DNA from: Aureibaculum sp. 2308TA14-22
GTDB lineage: Bacteria; Bacteroidota; Bacteroidia; Flavobacteriales; Flavobacteriaceae
Direction: 5' to 3'
Assembly (NCBI RefSeq): GCF_040538665.1
Contig: NZ_JBEWXT010000001.1
Span: 1,700,501 to 1,764,500 of the forward strand
DNA length: 64,000 nucleotides
Shown: positions 55,625-64,000 of the stretch, one piece after another
Layout: the number at the start of each line of letters is the position of its first letter
Numbering within the stretch: position 1 is the stretch's first letter
Position numbers and translations under genes: made by a program
Notes under the pieces: model-generated
Database searches by the model: none
What the model was told of the DNA's origin: nothing
What the model saw: the letters and a program-made list of their open reading frames with translations, nothing else

Positions 55625-57751
55625 TTACCACACAAAAATTTCATCGACAAAAATCCATGAGTCATTTCCAGCGGCTTCGTGCCATTTTGGTAATTTTTTT
55701 GGATTTTCAACTATTACTTTAAAATATTGAGCTTCTGTATTGGGAATGTTCACCGTAAACTTTTTTCGTTTAGCTTCCCGGTCCTGATCTTCTCTAATGA
55801 TTTTTAACTCTCCAACGGGTTTAAAATTTCCGTTTTTAGTATTGGATGCCAATACTTTTAACCTAGTGGGGAAAAGTATCCAACTTCCTATATTCTCCAA
55901 ACAATTTATTGAAATATTATCCACTTTCTTTACCGAACCCAAATCTATAGTTGTATTTACGTCATAACCCAAATACCCTGTCCATTTTCCATCATTAAAA
56001 AGTGAGCTAGCTTCCTGTAAATCAAATAGTTTTCCCGCATCAGGATAACGGTTATCCGGTCTTTCTTTTATTGTATAGTCTGTAATACGATGATTTATTT
56101 TAAAATAATCCTTTTGTAATACTTCACTTGTCAACCATCCCTTTTTGAAAGCCCTAGTTTTTAATATCTCGGTTTTGTCTATAATAATTGGGTCTTTAAA
56201 AATAGCCGAAGTAGAATCTGGGTCATCTCCATTAAGTGTATATCTCACCGTAACATTTTTAAATTTACTTGATATCTTAAGTGAAACCGTATCAACAAAC
56301 AATGTTTTTTCAGGAGTAACCGTTGGCACATCCAATTGACTCATTTCAACAAAGCCTTCTTCAAGTCCGCTATGGATAATCACTTCATGTTCTTTTTGCA
56401 GGTTCATTGCCATTTCTTTTGTTACATTCGTTTTCCAAACATAAATATCCTCAGGTTGTATTTGAGCTAATAATTCTTTAAGTCCGTTATCAGTTATGTT
56501 GGTATTAAAAAGGTTTAATACTTCTAAATTTTTTATAGCTTTAATATTTTTTATTGCCTTATCAGTTATACTAGAATTATCTAACCTAAGCATTTTCAAG
56601 TTCTTCATTTTCTTGAAAATGCTTGTCATATTATCAGTTATATTCACATTACTGAAATCCAATTCTACAATTTGCTCCTTAATGTTGGAAAGTTTGTTTA
56701 CCTGACCTTTAGTAATATCGCTATTTAAAGCCTTAACACTCAATTCAGGTTCACCCGGAACCAATTCAAGTACCATAAATCCAGCTTCTGTAGCTTCTGC
56801 AATATCAGCTTTAGAAGCTTTAGGTATAAAAACTTTATCAAAAACCAAGTATTTGTTCAACAGTTTGCTAAGTGTATCGTTTTGTGCAATGTTATCATAA
56901 TTCCCTTGAAATTTTAGCCCACTATCTATCCAATGTTTTAACAACCAGATTTCATCCTTTGTTAATTGGGGTTTTCCTTCAGGCGGCATACGGTCTTCAT
57001 CAGAAATTGGTAATAATAATTGTTTATACAATAAACTTCCATGAGCATTACCCGCTTCTATCACCTCACCGCTTTCACCTCCTTTTAAAATAGCATCCAT
57101 AGAAACTAACGAGAGCTCTCCTTTTGTTTTTGTCGGATTATGACATTGTATACATTTATCATCCAATATTTTATAAATAACATCATTAAATACTTGTAAG
57201 CTATCCACAACTTCAATAGTACGCTCCTTTTTTGGTGGACCTGCATACTCAGTTAAAAAGTTTTCACCGTGAGTTAACACACTACCATAATGTCCTGCTA
57301 CCGTTAAGCTAATCATAGTAGCGATAAAAACAGGCAAAACGGCTTTTTTAGATGCTAATGTTTTTTTTGTACTTAAAAAGAAAAGCACAGAAGCCAAAAT
57401 TGCTGTTAAGATTCCAGTGTAATAATGAATATCTAATACTTCTTGACCATAACCACCTTCTAACGATAGAAAATAACCCAAAATACAAGTTAAAATGGCA
57501 GTTACTGCTGAAAAACCAAGGGCATAAGTGATAATTTGTTCTGGATAATTTTTTCTTACCCGACCAATTATATCTATAAAAAAAGTAAGTGCTAACGCTC
57601 CAATAGGTAAATGCAATAAAACTGGATGGAACCTTCCAAAAAAAAGTAAAATCCTCGGAGCTTCTTCAGTATCCTGAGCACTTACAACTAATCCACTTAA
57701 TAACAAGCACAATAGCATGAAATATTTTTTATTTATCATTATTTTATTCAT
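55625..57751 (-). CDS. Membrane cytochrome c-type protein with LRRs and carbohydrate-binding-like domains
   Basis: A 708-residue protein. The N-terminus has a hydrophobic leader and about four membrane helices of the DUF2231 type (residues 35-170). A planctomycete-type cytochrome domain follows, with haem motif Cys200-x2-Cys203-His204 and DRMPPEGKPQLTKDEI as distal part. Then come leucine-rich repeats (NLKMLRLDNSSITDKAIKN and NLEVLNLFNTNITDNGLKE), a CHB_HEX_C-like module (YTLNGDDPDST), and a C-terminal discoidin-like region ending NDSWIFVDEIFVW. Start ATG 57751 overlaps the upstream stop by one base. It is probably the membrane electron-transfer member of the PSD1/DUF1501 set. Confidence 0.82.
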   Translation of the reverse strand: MNKIMINKKYFMLLCLLLSGLVVSAQDTEEAPRILLFFGRFHPVLLHLPIGALALTFFIDIIGRVRKNYPEQIITYALGFSAVTAILTCILGYFLSLEGGYGQEVLDIHYYTGILTAILASVLFFLSTKKTLASKKAVLPVFIATMISLTVAGHYGSVLTHGENFLTEYAGPPKKERTIEVVDSLQVFNDVIYKILDDKCIQCHNPTKTKGELSLVSMDAILKGGESGEVIEAGNAHGSLLYKQLLLPISDEDRMPPEGKPQLTKDEIWLLKHWIDSGLKFQGNYDNIAQNDTLSKLLNKYLVFDKVFIPKASKADIAEATEAGFMVLELVPGEPELSVKALNSDITKGQVNKLSNIKEQIVELDFSNVNITDNMTSIFKKMKNLKMLRLDNSSITDKAIKNIKAIKNLEVLNLFNTNITDNGLKELLAQIQPEDIYVWKTNVTKEMAMNLQKEHEVIIHSGLEEGFVEMSQLDVPTVTPEKTLFVDTVSLKISSKFKNVTVRYTLNGDDPDSTSAIFKDPIIIDKTEILKTRAFKKGWLTSEVLQKDYFKINHRITDYTIKERPDNRYPDAGKLFDLQEASSLFNDGKWTGYLGYDVNTTIDLGSVKKVDNISINCLENIGSWILFPTRLKVLASNTKNGNFKPVGELKIIREDQDREAKRKKFTVNIPNTEAQYFKVIVENPKKLPKWHEAAGNDSWIFVDEIFVW

Positions 57752-58557
57752 CAATTAAAAATCCATTCGTCCATAAACAACCAAGCTTTGCTCCCCGTAC
57801 CATCGTGCCAATCAGGAATTTGCTCCACATTTTTTACCGTAATGTCTAATGTACTCACTTCGTTATTTATAGGAATATTAAAACTCATCATTGCCTTATC
57901 CACCATACCTGTTATAGGTTCTAGCTGAAAAACAAGTTTATTTTTTTTATTATTATTAAGGATTATCTCAATTTCTGATGGAGGAAAAATCCAAGAACCT
58001 GGATCGTTTAAGTAACCAATATCAATACTTTTGATAGTTATCTTTTTATCAAATTTTACATTTGCTTTTGCAATAGTATCAAAACCCACCCACAGCGGGC
58101 TATTAAAGTTCATTGAGCCTTTTTTATCATCAATTAGGGTAGTTGCACCAGAACCTTCGTATCTTTGGTTAGGATTAGTAAACCATTTAATATCGCTAGC
58201 AGTATGTCCTTTTTTATATAACCTAAATGACGCCGTTTCACTAGCTTTAAACTTATTATGAAAAGCTTTAAATTTAAGTTCCTTTGGTTCTTTAATTTTT
58301 ATTTCTCCAGTAAATTTAGTTGATTGTTCTGTGGGTTCAGTACTGTCGTCTGTGTAAAAGAGCAATGTACCTTCTGTAAGTCTATCTGCTTTAATTGTTA
58401 CAAACGAATCAATTACCGTAGTTGAAGCTATAATTCTAGGTTGCACCAATTGCACATCTTCTTTTTGTAAATAATCAACCTTAACTTCTTCTTTTTTACA
58501 ACCAACTACGACTACACATAATAATAGTAGTAGCAATACTAGAACTCTCTGCATCAT
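57751..58557 (-). CDS. Lipoprotein with CHB_HEX-like and discoidin-like domains
   Basis: A 268-residue lipoprotein (lipobox LCVVVVGC, Cys20, then KKEE). The first half has a CHB_HEX_C-type module (TLLFYTDDSTEPTEQSTKF), and the second a discoidin/F5-8-like beta-sandwich with NPNQRYEGSGATTLIDDKKG and the ending GSKAWLFMDEWIFN, which strongly resembles the end of the downstream cytochrome-LRR protein. The two probably share an ancestral module. Start ATG 58557 overlaps the upstream TGA by four bases (ATGA). It is predicted to bind carbohydrate or a surface partner; this is an inference. Confidence 0.78.
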   Translation of the reverse strand: MMQRVLVLLLLLLCVVVVGCKKEEVKVDYLQKEDVQLVQPRIIASTTVIDSFVTIKADRLTEGTLLFYTDDSTEPTEQSTKFTGEIKIKEPKELKFKAFHNKFKASETASFRLYKKGHTASDIKWFTNPNQRYEGSGATTLIDDKKGSMNFNSPLWVGFDTIAKANVKFDKKITIKSIDIGYLNDPGSWIFPPSEIEIILNNNKKNKLVFQLEPITGMVDKAMMSFNIPINNEVSTLDITVKNVEQIPDWHDGTGSKAWLFMDEWIFN

Positions 58558-59606
58558 ACTCTTGTCAATTTTATAGGATAGGTCTGACCCGAATTCCATT
58601 GTGCAACATATACATTTTCATCTTCATCTATACAAACGTCATGTGGGTATTGAAACAATCGGATAGTCTGATACAATTCGTTTAATTCATTATTTTTATA
58701 CGTTGGAGCTGTTGCTCCAGGGCAGGAAACGACTTCATTCTTTTCATTCATTATCAATAAAAATCCAGAATCTGCATTCGGTGAATCTTTTGATTTTAAA
58801 ACTGCAAAATAAATATCATTTTTATGAATTACGGGTCGGCAAATTAGTGCTCCCAGAACTTTAATCGATTCTATAAACTTACCATCTAAACTAAATCGTT
58901 TCAATGTATTCATTTCTCTAGCAGAAATCAATAAACTTGTATTGTTAGGGTCTCTATTGTCATAACAAATTCCATGTGCATTTAAAAACTGGCCATCTTC
59001 TTTACCCCTACCTCCAAAAGAATTTAGAAGTTCTCCTTTGTGGTTGTAATGCGTAATATATTGGTTTCCATAACCATCTGCCACATAAAAATCACCATTT
59101 TCCAGCACAGTGGTCTCCGTAGGTTTATATTCTTCTTTATTTTTGTAATTGCCTGTATCGGCAGGATAATCCAGCTCAAAAATCACCTTTCCATCAATAG
59201 TTGTTTTTATGATTTGATGTCGTTCATAATCGGTAATCAATAAAAAATCTTCTCCATTTTCTTTTACCAATGTTAACCCATGTGCTCCAGGATAATCCGT
59301 TCCCCAAGTTTCTAACAACTTCCCTGATTTATCATAAATTATCACATTGTTTTTGGTGTGATTTGTCAGTAGCACAATTCTTCCTTTAGAATCTTGTACC
59401 ATTTCATGACAATCTTGAACAGGAGTTTTTAGAGGGTCCAAGTCGCCCCATTTCATATTGACCTTGTATTGGTGAGAATTGTGGCCAATAATTAAATCAT
59501 CATACTCATCTGAAGTAAATGCATTCGAAAATGTAGGGTAAGCCATAATACCTAAAGATAAGCAAGAGGATTGTTTTAAAAATTTTCTACGGTTATAGTC
59601 GGTCAT
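58554..59606 (-). CDS. Tat-exported six-bladed beta-propeller (NHL-like) protein
   Basis: A 350-residue protein with a twin-arginine signal (NRRKFLKQSSC at residues 5-15). The mature part has repeated blades of the NHL/6-bladed type, such as AHGLTLVKENGEDFLLITDY, ENGDFYVADGYGNQYITHYN, FLNAHGICYDNRDPN and YPHDVCIDEDENVYVAQWN. Relatives are peptidyl-alpha-hydroxyglycine lyase-like or signalling propellers; no catalytic claim is made. It overlaps the lipoprotein gene by four bases and follows the DUF1501 gene by 24 bases. Confidence 0.85.
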   Translation of the reverse strand: MTDYNRRKFLKQSSCLSLGIMAYPTFSNAFTSDEYDDLIIGHNSHQYKVNMKWGDLDPLKTPVQDCHEMVQDSKGRIVLLTNHTKNNVIIYDKSGKLLETWGTDYPGAHGLTLVKENGEDFLLITDYERHQIIKTTIDGKVIFELDYPADTGNYKNKEEYKPTETTVLENGDFYVADGYGNQYITHYNHKGELLNSFGGRGKEDGQFLNAHGICYDNRDPNNTSLLISAREMNTLKRFSLDGKFIESIKVLGALICRPVIHKNDIYFAVLKSKDSPNADSGFLLIMNEKNEVVSCPGATAPTYKNNELNELYQTIRLFQYPHDVCIDEDENVYVAQWNSGQTYPIKLTRV

Positions 59607-59630
59607 GATATTTCTTAGTTCTTGATATTA

Positions 59631-61088
59631 TTAAGCCAATACATCATGCACTACATGACCCGAAACGTCCGTAAGTCTGTATCTTCTACCTTGGTGCTTA
59701 TGTGTAAATTTAGTATGATCTACACCCATTAGGTGCATCATTGTTGCCTGTAAATCATGTACGTGCATTGGGTCTTTTACTATGTTATATCCAAAGTCGT
59801 CAGTTTCTCCATAGGTAAACCCGGGTTTTACGCCTCCACCTGCCATAAACATGGTAAAACATTTTGGGTGATGATCTCTACCGTAATTGGTATCTGTTAA
59901 CGTTCCTTGACTATAATTTGTACGCCCAAATTCACCACCCCAAACAACCAAGGTATCTTCTAATAAACCACGCTGTTTTAAATCCATTATTAAAGCAGCT
60001 GTTGCCTGATCTACATCCTTTGCTTGACCTGCTATCTGTGTTGGTAAATTTTCGTGCTGATCCCATCCCATGTGGTACAACTGTACAAAACGCACATCGC
60101 GTTCTACCAAACGTCTTGCTAATAGACAATTAGCGGCATAGGTTCCAGGAACGGTTGCATTCGCTCCGTACATTTGAATAATATGTTCTGGCTCGTCATC
60201 TACATTCATTGTTCCAGGAACCGAAGTTTGCATTCTATATGCCATTTCATATTGTGCAATTCTGCTATTTATTTCCGGATCACCAAACTCTTCTTCTTGT
60301 TTTTGATTGAGCTCGCTTATATAATCGAGCATTTTTCTACGTTGCTCACGAGACATACCTTCTGGATCTTTTAAATACAATACGGGATCTTTACCTGATC
60401 TAAACTGAACGCCTTGATGCAACGAACTTAAAAAGCCGTTACCCCAAAGTCTAGAATAAAGTGGTTGCGAAAACGGTCTTCCCGTTCCTCGGGACAGCAA
60501 TACGGTAAAAGTTGGTAAATTGTGATTTAAACTTCCCAACCCATAACTAAACCATGAACCAATGCTTGGTCTTCCTGGTTGTTGCGAACCTGTTTGGAAA
60601 AACGTAATTGCCGGGTCGTGATTTATAGCCTCGGTATGCATAGACTTGACAAAACACAGCTCATCTACAATTTTAGCAGTATAAGGCATCAATTCACTTA
60701 CCCAAGCTCTGGACTCTCCATACTGCTTGAACTTAAAATTACCGCCTACCAATGGAAAATTAGCCTGACCAGAGGTCATTCCTGTCAAACGCTGCCCTTT
60801 TCGAACCGAATCTGGTAAATCTTCGCCCCTCATTTTATTGAGCAAGGGTTTATGGTCAAACAAATCCAGTTGAGAAGGTCCTCCACTTTGAAAGAGATAA
60901 ATTACCCGTTTTGCTTTTGGAGCAAAATGCGGTAAGTTCATTCCTGCCAAGGGAGAATCGGCAGCCTCAACAATTGAAGAAAAAGGATCTAACATGGAAG
61001 CTGCAGCTAAGCCACCGATACCCAATCCCAATTTTTTTAGGAAATGTCTTCTATTATTATTTATAAAATGTTTTGAAAGTTCTTCCAT
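59631..61088 (-). CDS. DUF1501 protein, Tat-exported
   Basis: A 485-residue protein of the DUF1501 family, very abundant in Planctomycetes and Verrucomicrobia. It has a twin-arginine signal (NNRRHFLKKLGLG at residues 11-23) followed by a hydrophobic run. The core matches the alkaline-phosphatase/sulfatase-like fold, with YLFQSGGPSQLDLFDHKP (near residue 65), TGSQQPGRPSIGSWFSYGLG, and GGEFGRTNYSQGT...GRDHHPKCFTMF; the active nucleophile of sulfatases is not conserved as CxPxR, so no formylglycine is made. It lies 4 bases from the PSD1 gene, its usual partner. Confidence 0.92.
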   Translation of the reverse strand: MEELSKHFINNNRRHFLKKLGLGIGGLAAASMLDPFSSIVEAADSPLAGMNLPHFAPKAKRVIYLFQSGGPSQLDLFDHKPLLNKMRGEDLPDSVRKGQRLTGMTSGQANFPLVGGNFKFKQYGESRAWVSELMPYTAKIVDELCFVKSMHTEAINHDPAITFFQTGSQQPGRPSIGSWFSYGLGSLNHNLPTFTVLLSRGTGRPFSQPLYSRLWGNGFLSSLHQGVQFRSGKDPVLYLKDPEGMSREQRRKMLDYISELNQKQEEEFGDPEINSRIAQYEMAYRMQTSVPGTMNVDDEPEHIIQMYGANATVPGTYAANCLLARRLVERDVRFVQLYHMGWDQHENLPTQIAGQAKDVDQATAALIMDLKQRGLLEDTLVVWGGEFGRTNYSQGTLTDTNYGRDHHPKCFTMFMAGGGVKPGFTYGETDDFGYNIVKDPMHVHDLQATMMHLMGVDHTKFTHKHQGRRYRLTDVSGHVVHDVLA

Positions 61089-61092
61089 AAGT

Positions 61093-63456
61093 TTATGCTT
61101 TTACAATAGCTTCATCTAGGTTAAAAATTAAACTTGTAGTTTTAGACAATCCGTATAATTTTTCTGCCTTAATAGACTTGTTTTCGTTTACTAACTCTTT
61201 TATTTTTGTGGCTTCTTTCTCGTCATACTCTTTTTCAGCATTTGTTAAAAAAGATAACAATTTCTCTTTTTCTTCAAGGTTTGGTATCCTCGATGTTAAT
61301 TTTCTAAAAATTTGTTCAACACGCTGTTCATCAGTCATTGAATCACCTTCTTTTAAAACATTTAAAGCCACCATTTGTGCAGCCTCAATCAGAACAGGAT
61401 CATTTAACATAACTAAAGCCTGCAATGGTGTACTTGTTTTCTGACGTTCTACCTCACATAAATCGCGGCCAGCAGCATCAAAAGTCATCATTGAAGGAGG
61501 TGGCACCGTTCTTTTCCAAAAGGTATAAAGACTCCTTCTATATTGATTTCCACCAGTATCCATAAAATATTTAGTAAGCCCTTGCCCAGAGGTTGTCTCT
61601 TCCCAAATGCCTGGTGGCTGATAGGGCTTAACACTTGGTCCACCAATTTTATTTACTAATAAACCACTTACTGCCAACGCATTATCTCTAATCATTTCGG
61701 CGGTTAATTTATCTCTTGAGTTTCTTGCTAGATATATATTATTAGGATCCATTTCCAACAGTTTATCGTCGGTTTTAGAAGTTTGTTGATAGGTGTTTGA
61801 TAGCACCATACGTCTTATCATTTTTTTCATATCCCAGCCTTCTTCTCTAAACGTTATTGCCAACCAATCTAACAATTCAGGGTGCGATGGTAAAGCACCT
61901 TGATTGCCAAAATCTGCACTACTAGCCACAATACCTACACCAAAAATTTGTTGCCACAAGCGGTTTACTGCCACCCTAGATGTTAAGCTATTTTCTTCAC
62001 TAAAGAGCCATTCCGCCAAGCCCAATCTATTTCTAGGGTATTTACCTTCAAACGGAGCCACCATTTCAGGTGCACCTAATTGCACTTCCTCCGTTGGAGC
62101 GTCATAAGCCCCACGATTTAAAATATGAGTTTTACGTTCAGCTTTATTATCACGCATTACCATTGGTTTTGCCTCTTTAATACTATCTGGCATATTTACA
62201 AAACTCAAGGCTTCCTTTATTTCTTTTGGTGTTATTGTGATATTAGGTTCAGGAATTTCGTCATAACCAATCAAACCTTTTTCATCAACTTGATTAAAAA
62301 AACCATAAAAACTAAAATACTCTCGCTGCGAAATGGGATCGTATTTATGGTCGTGACATTGAGCACATTCCATGGTTAAACCCAACAAAGCTTTTGACGT
62401 TGTATTTGCCCTATCCAAGACATATTCCACACGATACTCCTCATCAATAACACCGCCTTCTTGAGTTATTTTATGATTTCTGTTAAAACCTGTTGCCAAA
62501 ACCTGTTCTAAAGTGGCATCGGGCAGTAAATCACCAGCCAATTGCCATTTTATAAAATCATCATAAGGTAAATTTCTATTAAAAGCACTAATCACCCAAT
62601 CCCGCCAAGGCCACATAACACGCTCTAAATCATCTTGATATCCATGTGTATCTGCATATCTTGCAATATCTAACCAATTGGCGGCCATTCTTTCTCCATA
62701 TGCTTCAGAGGCTAGCAGCCTATCTACCACTTTTTCGTAAGCGTCTGGACTATCGTCATTTAGAAAATTATCCAACTCTTCAATACTTGGTGGTAAACCT
62801 GTCAAATCAAAAGACACACGCCTGATTAATTTTTCTTTAGTCGCCTTTTCAGAGAGTTCGAACCCTTTTTGTTCAAGGGTTTTTAAAATAAAATTATCAA
62901 TTTCATTTGCAACCAATTCAGAATTTTTAACTTGTGGAATATCAGCTTTAACTGGAGCTACAAAAGCCCAATGATCTTTCCAAACTGCACCTTGTTGAAT
63001 CCATTTTGTTAATACTTTTCGTTCGTAATCAGATAAAGATAAATTTGAATTTAAAGGTGGCATTCTTTTCTCCTCATCAGGGTTGTTTATACGAAATACC
63101 ATTTGACTATTTATTGTATCTCCGGGAATGATAGCATGTTTATCTAAGTCCTTACCAATGGCGGCATAAGCAGTCTCCTTCAAGTCTAATCTGAGTCCTG
63201 CCTCTCGTGTACCTTCGTCTGGGCCATGGCATAAATAACATCTATCTGATAAAATTGGTTTTACATCAAAAATATAATCAACTGTTTCGGGAACTTTCAT
63301 CTCAGCAGTAGCATAACTACTTTCAGATGAATTAGCTAACGCAGTATAACCTTCGGCTTTATCTCTAGTAAAAAATTTAAAGAGCAATACCAATACAAAT
63401 GGTACAATAAAATAAAGTAACCATTTAGTAGTGTTTTTACTTTTCTTTTCAGACAT
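61093..63456 (-). CDS. PSD1 and planctomycete cytochrome C domain protein
   Basis: A 787-residue protein with an N-terminal membrane anchor (about residues 12-28) and periplasmic bulk. It contains a planctomycete cytochrome domain with the haem site Cys73-Tyr-Leu-Cys76-His77 and GLRLD, then DUF1549 (FDLTGLPPSIEELDNFLND, ERMAANWLDIARYADTHGYQ) and the PSD1/DUF1553 domain (PRNRLGLAEWLFSEENSLTSRV, NRLWQQIFGVGIV). The start is ATG 63456, avoiding 21 earlier unconserved residues. It is the first gene of the set. The family's chemistry is unknown; linkage to haem electron transfer is visible, and use in glycan breakdown is an inference from the neighbours. Confidence 0.93.
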   Translation of the reverse strand: MSEKKSKNTTKWLLYFIVPFVLVLLFKFFTRDKAEGYTALANSSESSYATAEMKVPETVDYIFDVKPILSDRCYLCHGPDEGTREAGLRLDLKETAYAAIGKDLDKHAIIPGDTINSQMVFRINNPDEEKRMPPLNSNLSLSDYERKVLTKWIQQGAVWKDHWAFVAPVKADIPQVKNSELVANEIDNFILKTLEQKGFELSEKATKEKLIRRVSFDLTGLPPSIEELDNFLNDDSPDAYEKVVDRLLASEAYGERMAANWLDIARYADTHGYQDDLERVMWPWRDWVISAFNRNLPYDDFIKWQLAGDLLPDATLEQVLATGFNRNHKITQEGGVIDEEYRVEYVLDRANTTSKALLGLTMECAQCHDHKYDPISQREYFSFYGFFNQVDEKGLIGYDEIPEPNITITPKEIKEALSFVNMPDSIKEAKPMVMRDNKAERKTHILNRGAYDAPTEEVQLGAPEMVAPFEGKYPRNRLGLAEWLFSEENSLTSRVAVNRLWQQIFGVGIVASSADFGNQGALPSHPELLDWLAITFREEGWDMKKMIRRMVLSNTYQQTSKTDDKLLEMDPNNIYLARNSRDKLTAEMIRDNALAVSGLLVNKIGGPSVKPYQPPGIWEETTSGQGLTKYFMDTGGNQYRRSLYTFWKRTVPPPSMMTFDAAGRDLCEVERQKTSTPLQALVMLNDPVLIEAAQMVALNVLKEGDSMTDEQRVEQIFRKLTSRIPNLEEKEKLLSFLTNAEKEYDEKEATKIKELVNENKSIKAEKLYGLSKTTSLIFNLDEAIVKA

Positions 63457-63593
63457 AGTTTGTGAATTTGACAGCAGTTTAGTAAAAAAAATAAAGTTAT
63501 TCGCTTTTTTTTCGACCAACGACCTAGTTTTTTGTTCTTAAAGATATAAAATATTAGATAATTGAGTATAAGAATTTTAACTTTATAGGATCT

Positions 63594-64000
63594 TTATTTA
63601 TTCATTTCTAAATTAAATTCGGCCATTATAGGATAATGATCTGAAAAGGTTTTTGTTTCTCCTTTGTTATAAATTGTAACATTGGTGCATAATTTAGAAA
63701 TAATTGGGCTTGTTAATATATAATCTATTCGTTCTCTTGTTTGAATGACCTCATCCATTGTTTTTCTATATGATCCAAGTAAAACAGGAGAAGGAAAAGT
63801 ATATCTATTACTTATATCAATAAAACTCTGGCTTACATCTATTGCGGGTACCGCTAAGAAAGTTGAAACTACGGAATAATCAAATTCTCCATATCTCAGG
63901 TTAGAATACTTACTCTTGTTCTCATTCCTTAGGTATTTCTTATGTAAATTTTCATTCCGTTTAAGTACCTCTTCATCAAATGGAGAATGTGCGTTAAAAT
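63594..64000 (-). CDS. Endonuclease/exonuclease/phosphatase family protein, C-terminal part
   Basis: The last 135 residues of a protein whose beginning lies beyond the window. The end is diagnostic of the EEP superfamily: QTRERIDYILTSP and FSDHYPIMAEFNL, giving the conserved Asp of IDYIL and the Asp-His of SDHYPI used for metal-dependent phosphodiester or phosphomonoester cleavage. Both nuclease and sphingomyelinase- or inositol phosphatase-like activities occur in the family. It lies upstream of the PSD1 gene on the same strand with a 137-base gap, so it may be part of the same unit or separate. Confidence 0.85.
   Translation of the reverse strand, partial: FNAHSPFDEEVLKRNENLHKKYLRNENKSKYSNLRYGEFDYSVVSTFLAVPAIDVSQSFIDISNRYTFPSPVLLGSYRKTMDEVIQTRERIDYILTSPIISKLCTNVTIYNKGETKTFSDHYPIMAEFNLEMNK

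Noticed and set aside
59631-61088. DUF1501 protein as an active sulfatase
   Set aside because: No CxPxR or SxPxR formylglycine motif is present, so sulfatase chemistry is not supported despite the related fold.

Overview
The window is AT-rich DNA from a marine-type member of the Bacteroidota, most likely family Flavobacteriaceae. The evidence is the recurring promoter box TAnnTTTG (the Bacteroidota -7 element), lineage-typical genes (OstA-like protein, DUF4290, DUF5683, DUF6122, WbqC, LepB with extra N-terminal membrane helices), a CarB without the C-terminal allosteric domain, a DnaJ with two instead of four zinc motifs, GH29/GH92 glycosidases and a sulfatase. No tRNA, CRISPR array, prophage or insertion sequence was recognised.

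Layout. 1-8.4 kb: the N-terminal part of a secreted repeat protein, phosphatidylserine synthase, the topoisomerase IV pair parE-parC, then a small accessory patch with two orphan membrane proteins bordered by a decayed fragment of the neighbouring thioredoxin-like gene. 8.4-12.4 kb: a 159-bp element with perfect 24-bp inverted ends, a CsaA-like tRNA-binding protein, and a large FAD/Fe-S oxidoreductase. 12.4-18 kb: a leftward cluster parA-parB-DUF5683-dapB-lepB-wbqC-DUF6122. 18-22 kb: an M16 peptidase and a short-chain dehydrogenase. 22-32.9 kb: rightward genes rpmH, carB, sulfatase, Pif1-like helicase, hexapeptide transferase, OstA-like protein and a class III aminotransferase. 32.9-37.3 kb: antiporter, thioredoxin, a lipoprotein with two RskA-like lobes, and a Crp/Fnr regulator. 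37.3-38 kb: an RNA locus holding RNase P RNA and two tandem, structurally matching candidate small RNAs. 38-44.5 kb: grpE-dnaJ, murA, DUF4290 and a UvrD/PcrA helicase. 44.6-51.6 kb: two tandem giant paralogues combining an MG2-like domain with a TonB plug-like domain but no barrel. 51.6-63.5 kb: a leftward, tightly packed gene set of planctomycete-type PSD1/cytochrome protein, DUF1501 protein, NHL-type propeller, lipoprotein, membrane cytochrome with LRRs, GH92 alpha-mannosidase and GH29 alpha-fucosidase. The window ends inside an endonuclease/exonuclease/phosphatase family gene.

The most notable items are the twin small-RNA locus next to rnpB, the PSD1/DUF1501/cytochrome set linked to fucosidase and mannosidase genes, the 24-bp inverted-repeat element between two divergent genes, and several dispersed repeats, one of which appears to have supplied the C-terminal tail of the OstA-like protein.
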